A stretch of DNA of 64,000 nt, from the NCBI GenBank assembly GCA_037893225.1, contig JAZGUH010000375.1, positions 806,001 through 870,000 of the forward strand, in the 5' to 3' direction. Positions 21,456 through 33,400 of the stretch are shown here, piece after piece; the first letter of the stretch is position 1, and each line of letters starts with the position of its first letter. The notes under the pieces were generated by a model. It searched no databases. It saw nothing but the letters and a program-made list of their open reading frames with translations, and was not told where the DNA came from. Source of the DNA: Hippasteria phrygiana. Its lineage: Eukaryota; Echinodermata; Asteroidea; Valvatida; Goniasteridae. The position numbers were made by a program, and so were the translations under genes.

Positions 21456-24400
21456 GTGAGTTGAAATTAAAATTCATGCGCCCCTCTGCCCCCCAATACA
21501 CGGTTTCAGCCCGTGAAATTTGCGCACACTGCATAGTGATTGTCTGTTAATTAAAATATCATGATAAGACCGTGTACTAACGCTTGTTTTTTCTGGTTTA
21601 TTTCCTCCCCAAATTGCAGTGGACGGTATCGCAAAGTGTATCCTTTTCGATTCATTACTGAACGTGTATGCGGCCGCTGCACAGTGTGTGTATACACGGC
21701 CGGATTTTTTATTGCTGTGTGTAATGCATCATGTCAGATGGGGGTCATCACGCATGCGGCTTCCATACAATCAGCCTTATGTTGTTTATAGTACCACATT
21801 CATTGAGTGTTGGCTCTTGTCTGCTCATTCAAATGAGCCGTTTTGATGGCTGAACGGCATGAATATGTTCAAAGTGTTCAGGCTGGGTGTACTGTAATGG
21901 TGCGCCTCTGGATTTGTTAAATTCAGCCTAACACTAAGTTCAAATGGGTTACCCACGAGGACCAGCAGTTTTTTTACCAATCACATTAACCGTATAACCT
22001 GTATCCAGGGGTTTACTTTATAAAGAGACAGATGCGCAATATTTTTTTTTAGGTATTTAGATTAAACATATAATTGGGGAAATAAACTCAAACAATCATT
22101 AAATTTGTGCTAAACAATTTATCCAGTAACAGTGAAATGTAAACAGTGAAATATTTATGAACCCTCCCTCTCTCGGTGCCAAAATGGAGCCAACTACCCT
22201 ACCTATCAATCGAGTTTCAGGTTGAAACACAAGCTGTTGGAGAGGAAGGGCTTAGGTTTTTTTATATGTTATGATAGTTATAATATTACAGTAGGAGGGT
22301 TAATGAAATCTGTAAATAATCAACTTTTACCCTCTTCTCAAGGCCAAAATGGAGCCAGCTACCCTATATATCAAAACATATCAAGTGACAGGTTGAAACA
22401 CACACAAACTGTCAGAGTTGGTGTTTAGAGTTTTTGATAGGCTGTGATAGTTATAAGTATAGGAGGGTTAATGAATATATAAATCCAGGAACAGCAAATC
22501 CTGGAAAATAACCACCCATCTGTGTTCAGAATTGTATTACTTGGCACAACCTTTAAATTTGAGAATTTAGTTGGAGAATGTTCGTGCAATATAGGCCCCT
22601 ATGGGAAGAATGTTTGTGTTTTCTGTGTTAGATGTTCTTGGCACAGTGTATGGTCACTCAAAGTTAATGTTAATTTCTGCATCATTTTTAAAGACTCTCA
22701 TATTTAGATAGCTGTTATCAAGGAGGGTTCATTATTTTCCAAGGTTTTGCTGTTTCTGAACAATTTTGGTGGGGGTATTAACCCTAACCCTGCCAAGTGC
22801 CAGACGCAGCACAGTGCATCTGTGGTGACAGCTTGACCTTGCTGCACTCTGCACACAAGTCAATGTGACAAAGTATGCAATCTGATGCGTCTGGCAGGGT
22901 TTCTAGCCAAAATACCCTGGAGGGTTGGGGTTAAAGTCAAATCTGTCCATTTGGGTGTGTGTGTGTGTGGATAGCATCGAGCGTGCAGTGGGCATTTTTA
23001 TTTGTTATGCTAATTAGGACCAAGTTGTGGGGACACCTCTCTGTCCCCATAACATTTTTAGCCCCCGCAACATTTTTAGCCCCCGCAACATTTTTAACCC
23101 CCACAACGTCTATCACTTGACCAGTGTACAATGTATGTCCCCACAATTATGGTGCGTGACTGTGTACAGGTTATTCATTACGCCCGAGGACTTGGGACAA
23201 CAGAGGTTTAGTGATAACAATACAATTAAGGACCTGAGTCCAAGTCCTCGGGAGTGTTCATGTACAAACCTTATGGGACCTGTTGACAAAAAATTCCAAA
23301 CAATGGAGGAGAACGGCTCGGCTTTCTGGAAATGCATCATATGAGAAAAGAATTGCAGTTAAGTAATACCCTGGCAAATGTATACTTTTTTAATGTAGCG
23401 CACTCGTGATTTCCTTGACGAGAAATCAATCCAGATTCCCTCGTTTGATGATGTCAGATTTGAAGCAGCCAGCCAGTTAGCGAGAATACACGAAAAACAA
23501 GTAAGTGTGCATTGACTTTCAATGCTTACCCTGAGTTTTATTTCTCATTGGGCGACGAGTATGCTTGAGTCACGACCTTTTCAGGGGATTTTGCTGTTGG
23601 GTCATTCTGTAAAAAGTGACATTTTTGTTACCCCTGACCTGTGTAATTTTCCATCAAGTATCATTCAAATTCACTGTAAATTCAGTGTAACAGATGTTAT
23701 TCAAATTTAATTGTTTATCGTTGCCTAATCCTCCCTGTAACAGTGTAAAAACCAATTTGATTTATTCACATAAACAATGTCAGTTTTTCAAGCGCGGTAA
23801 CATGCCTTCAACATGTGCATTAACTCCATTCATGTCGCTATCCCTGCAGCTAATGCAAAAATTCATATGGTTTCTGCTCAAGGATACCATCTGTTTGTTT
23901 TACAGACCCAATGACGAGCTGAGATCTTTGAAATGATACTTCCATGGCTCTTATAGCTTTGGTGATTACATGTACCTAACTCTATAGGCATTTTTCACAC
24001 TATGTACGTTCGACCCGTGTCGAAATCTACATGGGTCCAACCCGTGTAGACTTTTTAACAATTTCAACACGGGTCAATTACGCTACCTTTTCACACTACT
24101 CAACGTGGTTACACAGGTCGAACTCAACCCAGAGGTGTTTTCAAAACGAGTCTAACTTCTCCACACGGGCCGAGAGCTCTCAACCCACCTCCCGAGCAGG
24201 GTTATTTTCAACCCGGGTAGAGCGCTCTACACGGGTCAGTGCCATGTTGAAAATGTTGTAGTGTGGAAAGTCAACACGTGTCGGACCCGGGTACAACACG
24301 GAAATTTTTCGTTGTGTGGAAAGGCCTTAGTTATGTTTCAATCCATGTATTCAACTGGTTGTGCACACGTTCACAAACATGGTTGCATATACCTGTACAT

Positions 24401-27400
24401 GTGCATGGGTCATTCCATAAATTTTGGGTGACATTTTTGGTGTCCCTGTTACATGTGTAAGATTTTGCAATTCCGGAGACATTCTTCAACCCTAACCTTC
24501 CCAAATCCTCCAAAATCCTCTTTGCCAAAAGGAGGAATTTGGAGGCTTGAGGGTCTTTGCAAGTTGAAGCATCGGAGGATTTTGCAGGATTGAGGGCATA
24601 AGAGGATTTTGCCTCTGGAGGAAAATGGAGGATCCAGGTCATCGGGGCCCAATCTGGTGCTGGTTGATTTCAGAGGATTGAGGTTACTAGAGTGTTTACG
24701 AAAACCACTAGAGGATTTTGGAGGATTCATGCAATGCTCCCCCATAAGAGGATTTTGGAGGATTCAGGTCACATGCAGCTTGAAAAATCCCTGCCAGGGT
24801 TTATTTCGATCCGGTTAGAGCATGCTACCCGGGTTGGAACCGGGTTGAAATTTTAGAAGTGGGAAAAGGGGTTGAACAAAATCTCGGGGTTGGAACCGGT
24901 TCCAACCCCGAGATTATGGACAGTGTGAAAAGGCCTTTTGAAATCAGAGGATGTTGGAGGATTCAGGTTACTTGGAGGAAAAATGATATAGGGAGTTAGG
25001 GTTAATGCCTTCTATCACCAAGAGTGATTGTGTCAAGCAAAGTACCTTCCAAAGTACCTTCCAAAGTACCTTCCAAAGTACCTTCCAAAGTAAAAAATAG
25101 TGTGAAGTCAATTTTAATGATACTTGATGGGAAATTACACAGGTCAGGTGTAACAGGGACACCAAAAAAAAGTCACACTTTTGGACCCCAAATTTATAGA
25201 ATGATCCATATGTTGCTGTAGGGGGTACAACTTTGGGGTTGGGGTTTGGGGGGGGGGGGGGGGATCGGCACAAGAAAGAACATATAATTTCAATATGGAT
25301 TTATAGTCCCATGTTTACCCCTAACAATGCTGAATCTAACCTGACCAAACAGAAACTACCTGCTGTTGGAAAATTGCATGCGGTTGGATCTTGTTGGGTT
25401 TGTAATTGGTTGATTAGGGTTAATGATGGCTGATGGGCTTACGGGTAGCATTCAACCCTTGTTCTGTGAGTACACTTATGTATGGTACACACATAAGCAT
25501 GTTAGTCTACGTACAGTAGTCAAGTCATACTGAGAGAAAAAAAAATTCACTTTACCATGTGACCTTTGACATTTCAAGTGAAAATTGGTCTGTTAAATGT
25601 ATCTTCCAATCACGTAAAAAAAAACATTCTCTCCGAGGTTAGAACCTTGTCAGATGACTCCGACAAGGTTGATTGAACTTGAGGGTCATGCTGTATTTAT
25701 GATCATTTAAACACTTTCCCCCCCCCCCCCCCCACAGAGCCAGTTACATCTTGCGAAACAAATTCTACGCAAAGCCATCGGTATTTCACAGCAATCCGCC
25801 TACTGGCATTGTCTTCTCCTGTTCCAGCTAGCAGTAAGCAAAGTATTTTGAATTTTTCCAACCTTGTCAGAAAATACTGAAATTGGTTTGTTTCAGTATC
25901 TGCACCTGTAGAATGTCTTTTCCTGTAAAAGAACATTTCTTTGAGTAATGGGGTCAAGACAGTGATGTAGTCGAGACCATCATAAGACCAGGCACAAGAC
26001 CATTCCCAAGACCAGGGCCCAATTTCATAGTGCTGCTTAACACACGATTTTCTGCTAACGGAACCCTCGCCCATTTCATAGAGACTGTAAGCAGTAAGCA
26101 CTGGGGCTGTCCCGAATATTTGATTATTCGATCGTCAACCGAATTTTCGAATACCTTTTTGCCGGTTCGAATATTTGAAAAAATATATATGCACGTACAG
26201 ATACGACTCTGATGCTATTTTAGCAGAAAAGTTACGCAGTGTCAAATGCTGCATTTTTGTCGAAAGGTAACTTTTTTTGTGGCCAGAGGTTTTTGTTCCC
26301 GCCCATAAATCCCTTGACACTTGTAAAAAAAAATTCCTGCAAAAACGGAGGCTGGAGTTCGGTCAAACCCAGTTTCGAATAATCAAATACTGAATTATTC
26401 GAAAATGAACAGCCCTAGTAAGCACAGCGAAGAGGCCGCTAACTTCGAAAGCAGGATTTGCTTAAATTAGGGACGCAAGAATATAAATCTCCACGTGCAA
26501 GCGTTAGCACGACTTGGCCATGAAATACGTTAACGCTTAAGCAAATTTTTCTGCTTACCGTTAAGCAGCGCAATGAAATTGGTCCCAGCTTGTTACAGGC
26601 ACAAGTAACAGGCATAAACCATGACAAAGGAATGCTTTTATTACAATTCATTTGAATAGCTTGAGACTTGAATTAAGACTGAAGGTCTTGTGATTGTCTT
26701 GTGTTGGTCTTGCAGGGTCTTGCAGGGTCTTGTAATGGTCTCGACTACATCACTGGCTCAAGAGTCTTTAAGTTCTCTCAGCCTCGGTTGTCTCTCTTTT
26801 TTTGCAGCAAATCCACACGCATGAGAAGGACTTCATCTCAGCGTGTGAGCTTCTGGGCGTGGGTGCGGACTACGCAGACGTAGCCAGCTCGGAGTACACA
26901 AGGGCACTGTTTCTTCTAAGTAAAGGAATGGTGAGTCATGAGCGTGAAGAATTTAACAGGGTCAGATATGAGGCATTTACTAAAAAAGTGGTCACCACAG
27001 TGTTTAATGCAAAGGTCAGATATGGCATGAAATCTTGTACATACATCTTGATCTGGCATGTCTTAATCCTGCGGTGTGCCATGACAATATACACACACTT
27101 TTATACCACGGTGACCTATAGGGCTGTCCCGAAAATACCGAATATTCGATCATCAACCGAATATTTGAATACCATTTTGTCGGTTCGAATAGAGGAATTT
27201 CACATTAGCCCCTTCTGCGCACGTCCGGGGTGAAAGCAAGAAAAACAACAAAACAACGCTTTTCAGCACATTCATTCATGCATGAATTAATCAGGCCATA
27301 AAAGGCAGCGCAGGCCCACGATCAGCATAAAGTTGTTTACTGTGACATTGAGATCCTCGTTTTCAAACGCGGAAGTGCGCAGATCGGCGCTAAACTCGTC

Positions 27401-30400
27401 GTTGTGGGATTCCTCTATATTCGAGAAGAAAAAAATATGCAACTACAGATATGACTCCGTTGCCATTTTAATAGAAAAGTTACGGCGCTTAGTAGTGTCA
27501 AATGTCGTATTTTTGTCGACGGTATTTTTTTGTGGACGTAGGTTTAATGTTCCCGTCCCTAAAACCTCTAATACTTATAAATAATTTACTGCAAAAGCCC
27601 AGTAATTGTGCACATAAATCACCGGCATGCTTTGCGTGCAACTTTTTCAATTGCAGCTGACCTGTGAAAAGCTTGATTGGCGCCGTACCGGTATTGAATA
27701 TTCGAATATCTGTTCAAACCCAGTTTTGAATAATCTAATACTATATTATTTGAAATTGAACAGCCTATGACCAACTTAACAAAACGGCGCCATGGCACAC
27801 CGCAGAGTTAATTTTGGACTACTTGTGCATGTGGATTTCTTATTTATTTTTTTTTTCATTTTTTTCTTGAGCACATGTTTGTATACATTTCCGTGACCAC
27901 AAGTAGGCGTTTTGGAATAATTGAAACAGTCAGTGCCCCTGCGTGATAAGTTGTAGAGGGTTGCGGAAATGGAAGATGTGGGCATGAAGTTTAGATCAGT
28001 TTTACATCAGTTTTCCTACGTGTAACCTGAGTCCTCTAATGTCTTTTAATTCCCAAATCCTCCATTGTTTGTTACTGGGGACCGCTGCCTGAATCTTGCA
28101 AAATCCTCCAGTGGGTTTTGGATCACCCCAGTTTTACCTCAATCCCCCGAAATCATCCAGCACCAGATTGGGCCTGATGACCTGGATCCTCCATTTTCCT
28201 CCAGAGGCAAAAATCCTCTGATGCCCTCAATCCTGCAAAATCCTCCGATGCTTCAACTTGCAAAGACCCTCAATCCTCCAAATTCCTCCATTCGGCAAAG
28301 AGGATTTTGGAGGATTCAGGAAGGTTAGCAGGGGTGAGATTTGTCAGGATTTTTCCTGATTTCCTGATTTTTTGGGGTCGGGATTTTATAATTTTTAAAG
28401 CATCTCTTTTGCAATCTGGAATTCCTGAGGTGTTGTCCTGAAGGTGTTTTTACCTGTAAAAGTGGATATAGACCAATAAAAAATATTTTAAGGCGGTGCC
28501 TTTAGGCAAATACAAACTATTTGTTGATCTGGGGTCCTCGTGGATTTTTCGTGGATTTCGTGGATTTTTCATTTTTGGCCAATCTTACCCCTGGGTTAGG
28601 GTTAACAGACAAGAGCTCCCAATAGGGAGGTATGGTACCGGGAATAACCAAAAGTATTGACTTGCCGTTTTAGTCAGTATGCTCGACTATTATCAGAAGA
28701 GTCCTTAACCCTAGCAGTCCCGAATATGACTTTGTAGGCACCGTAGGAGGTAGGGTTAAATAGACAGAAGAGGGAGAACGCCTCAAGTAAGCTTGTGCGA
28801 TTTTAGATTAAACCAAAACCAAAAAAGCCACCCAAGTTTGACTTGGTTTAACCGGTTTACCGACCTTGAAAACAAAGGGCGCCGCCATCTTGTCGCCACT
28901 GGCTTCGAGCTCGCGTCGAGCGCGCGGAAACACCGGATGCGTTCCCCTCCCGCGAACGACGCGAACGCCCACCACTCTCTTGTTGATCCTAAAAATTATT
29001 TCTGGAACGCAGCGCTGGCTTTAAATCACGAGCTTTTGTCACGCTAATAGTGGTACATGCGGAGTGGAACCAACGAAGCTGACGATCCCTGCGACCAGCG
29101 AACACGTGCAAAATTGAACGTATTACACATGTGAGGGAATTCCCCTGCATTTTGAGAATAAGAATCGCCAAGTCGAAGCAGCTTATTTGGCTGTTTGTCA
29201 ATTTTCGTGACGCGTTTAATACGTGAGCGATATGAGTGTTTCCAATAGAGTACTAGGTCGAAGTCTAATGAGATTTGTGACGTAGACCGTAGACGCGCAC
29301 AAGCTCGTGAGTATAGTATAGTAAATCCAGTGGTGTTTGTTTCCGCCGGCCAGCCAGCCCGCCGTGCATGCAGCGCGTACATTGTATGTGGCATGTGTAG
29401 TGTGTGGTGTGGCATGTGCAGGCAAGCGCTGTGTCCAGCATGGGCTCGCGCTTGCGATGCTTGAAATTAATAAGCCTCACGATTCGGGAAATGTCATTTG
29501 CGCCTAAGACAAAGACTGTTCAGTGTTCTTCAGACAAGTACGGTAATCTTTTCTTTGTGGTTTTGGAAGTATTGTTTGAAATTTTTTTCACTCTGATTTT
29601 CTGAAATGAATGAAATATTGTTGCAGACAGTTTTGAGGTTTTTCAAAAATCAAAACCAGACGTGATTGCTAAACCGCACAAGCTTAGCCTCAAGTGTAGA
29701 AAGGTGAGAGGAGAATTCATAAATACCAAAGACAGTTTACCCATTCCTATTGGTCGAGAACCCTTCACGTGGGTGGTTTTAAACAGCCGATAAAACACCA
29801 ACCGGTTTTAAACACTTTTTGCTGCAACAAACGTGGCCCCTGAAATCAGGACATCCTGTAGTAAATAAGTAAGATGCCGCGCGCGCAATGATGTCATGCT
29901 GCACTTGCCTAAAATAAACGGCTGTTTGATGTGCCAACTAAGTGTGAAAAAAAGATAATCAAAATAAGATGGCATATCCGTGGTGCGTTACGCGTCCACT
30001 CGTCCAGGTAGCCACGCGTGCCTTGACTTAAAGGCTATCATCTGCCCGACGCAAAACTTTGAACAGGTCAGTGGAACAATATTTCCTATGAAATACTCGC
30101 CCCCAAAATCCACCCATTTCTGAAATTGCATGTCCACTACATTTAAAGCAATTTACTGTGATTTTTGTTTTGTTTTGGCATTTTTTAGTTAATGTTGATA
30201 GACAAGAAGTATGCAGAGGTCCATCCTGTGCTGTCAACCTGTGGGTCAATCATCGACAACTACACGGGCAGTGACACAAATAAGGAGTCCCTGAAAGTCT
30301 ACTTTTTAGTGTTACAAGTTTGCCATTACCTCATGGCTGGCCAGGTAAGCCATTTTTTTTTTTAGGGCTGTTCGTTTTCAAATAATGTAGAATTTGATTA

Positions 30401-33400
30401 TTCGAAACTGGGTTTGACCGAATATTCAAATATTCAATACTCGCCGATCAAGTTTTTTACCCATCAGCTGCTGCTGCATGCCGTGCCGGTAAAAAGTTGC
30501 ACGCAAAGCATGCCGGTGTTTTACATGCGGCGATCGATATTATGGACCACCCGATCGACATTCTTTTTTTGCATGGGCCTGTTGTATCAAGATGATTACG
30601 GGTACGTACAGTTATGCGCAAAATTATTCATACCCTATGAAAAATCTGGTAGTTTGCTTTTCTCTCATACATAAAAGCTGGATTGGCGGAACTTGGGCTT
30701 TACTTCATGACTTTTAGTTGGCATGTTCAAATCTACATATATATTTTGGTTTCACATCATATAGTAGAAATAATAAATAAAATTATTCACAATACCCCGA
30801 ATTTGGCATGGGTATGAATAATTTGGGGCATAACTGTATAACGTTTCCTGTAACAAGAAACCAAACTCCAGCCTGCATTTTTGCAGTACTTATTTTCTAA
30901 GTGTCAAGGGTTTTACGGACGGGAACAAGAAACCTCCGTCCACAAAAAAAGTTTCCGCAGAAAAGAATGTGGCATTTCACACTGCTTAAGCGCCGTAATT
31001 CTATATTTTTTTTCTTAAAATAGTGCCATAGACGCTTCTGTAAGTACATATTTATTTTTTCCAATATTCGAATCGCCAAAAAAGGTTTTCAAATATTCGG
31101 TTGATGATCAAATATGTGGTATATTCGGAACAGCCCTCCTTTTTTTCCTGTTTTACATTTTTCTCAGTGAGAGAAAGGTTCTCGGCCTGAGTTTTTTTGT
31201 TAACTTCCTCTCTTGGATCTCGCTGCCCATCATTCTCAATCTACAAGAAATAGACTTTTCTAACGTAGCCCTGTATGCATTAACCCCTTTCCTTACCAAT
31301 GTGGAGTTTACTCGACAAGTCACAGAACCCCTGAGCAAGTTCGATCAAGGACCATTAGTTAACTAGTGGTTGGTTCGTGACGTACGTAGCGCATGAGCAC
31401 TGAAGTTGAAGTGCGAACGACTCTAGTCGAACTATTGTCATGTCAACGCGACCATGAGAAAATGGCGGTGGCTAGTTTGTTTACATTTTTGGACGAGTTC
31501 ATAGATGAAAGCGAGACGGACGATATTTGCTCAGTATATCAACAATGTCACAAGTGGTAACGTGTGCATTATTTCAACATGTTCAAAGAAAGTCAAAGTA
31601 ATACAAAATGATCGTTCACTGCTGCTGAATATTTTTTCCGCCATTTTTCTGATAACTGGTCCTCTCTGCACACTGTGCTATTAAAACGGCTATTGGAAAC
31701 CAGCGATGCGACCAACCTCGGTAGGCTGGTCGCGAATCGTCGACTATACTAGTCCAACCATCGTCGACTAGCGTGCGTTCGATCAGAGTTAGTCGAACTA
31801 TGGGTTAACTATAGTCCTTGATCGAACTTGCTCCCTGTTGCTTACCAATGTCAAGTTTACTCGACAAGGAAACCACACACCAGAGTATCCAAACAACAAA
31901 TATATTCACCTATTTTTCACCGTCCATACATGATCTAAATTTTGGATTCTAGATGCTCTGTGGTGCAATCTGAAGCATTTCCTGGCCACTTTCTTCTGAC
32001 TCTTTGAATCAAATTTGCTCGTGTTTACAACTTGAAATGAAGGCAAGATTTTTAGGGGGTTAAGCCGGCCGGCCGGTGAGCTAAACATGCACGTGGGCAC
32101 AGCGCGCGTGGATAAGGTATTTTCCGAGGGAAAAAGACGCCCTCAAGTGTTACGGAACATTGTAATTTAGGTAAACTGGTTCTCGACGCGACAAAGTGAA
32201 AATGATATTAACATTGGAACCAGTCCAGAATAATATTACGTGTATAGTTTTATGATGTGAATGCATAATATGTTGCGTACGTTGCGTCCAGATCTGCTCG
32301 ATTACTATAAACGCTACTGCAATACTGCTGAATGTTAATGCTGGCAAACTCGTCATGTTCGTTCCACAGAGTGCGGTAAACTTCTTCGTACTTAGATAAA
32401 CTGTGAAGACTGTGGAGAATGGGGGAAAATCCAATGAAAAAAAAATAGCAGGGCGGTGAACATTTTAGCGGGGCGGCATACAATTTTGGCAGGGCGGCCC
32501 GCCCTGCTAAAACCCCTGGTGGAGAACATTGGTACTATCAAATTCTTGTGTCACCATTACAATATTTTGAAAAAAACTGTATCCGAAGTTCATGTGACAA
32601 ACAACTTTTCCTATTTGATAAAGTGGGCCAGAAGACAAAACAGCCATAACTTTGCTGTTTTAGCAGTTACGACTTTTGTTTTTACACCCATATATACATT
32701 TTCATGGAACAAATTTTACACACATTTTCCTTTTCAATCAATTCTTGAGGGTGACATTTTCAGTTGAAAATACAACCATTCAACAAGCAGTCAGCTGCTT
32801 TTTCTGCGTAAGTGGTTTTATACTTGACTGAAAAAGAATGTACTGTGAGAAGATAAGCCAAAAAACAATGTGGTAAGGAAAGGATTAATCATCCTGAATA
32901 CATGGGTTTTTATTGAAACATTTTAGTTAAAGAGTCACTGCCAATTTAGCAGTTTTCGCACCTGGCATATTAGTAAATCGGTTGATAGTTCTTGAATGTA
33001 TTTTGTAAATACTTTTCTCTCTTGTTTATTTTAGGTCAAGAGTGTCAAAACGGCACTGAAAAACCTCCAGCAGTCGATACAGACAATTACCATGCTGCAT
33101 TCAGATGACGGTGAGTTTCTAGAATCGCTATTAGGGGTAGTGTACACGATTGGCAATCCTCCAATTTTGTTTTTAATGAATTATTACAGAGCTGGCTCGC
33201 CCCGGAGCTGGCTAGCCCCGGAGCTGGCTAGCCCCGGAGCTGGCTCGCCCCGGAGCTGGCTAGCACCGGAGCTGGCTAGCACCGGAGCTGGCTAGCCCCG
33301 GAGCTGGCTCGCACCGGAGCTGGCTAGCACCGGAGCTGGCTAGCACCGGAGCTGGCTAGCACCGGAGCTGGCTAGCACCGGAGCTGGCTAGCACCGGAGC

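Larger units (their letters stand above)
25960..26755. mobile_element. Outer hAT-like MITE in intron 3 (CAGTGATGTAGTCGAGACC ends)
   Basis: A perfect 19-bp inverted repeat lies at 25960-25978 and 26737-26755. The flanks GGTCAAGA and GCTCAAGA form an 8-bp target duplication with one mismatch. It contains two further elements nested inside. Relatives with GTAGTCGAGTCC ends lie at 46330-46545, 54515-54725 and 58160-58320. Confidence 0.8.

Noticed and set aside
22778..22800. TAACCCTAACCC motifs suggesting telomeric repeats
   Set aside because: Only one or two units occur at each place (also 43005 and 43170), always at ends of a dispersed repeat, so this is not a telomere tract.
33092..33295. ORF running into the GAGCTGGCTAGCCCCG array
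   Set aside because: It starts in MAU2 exon 6 in another frame and continues through the intron and minisatellite. It is not a gene.
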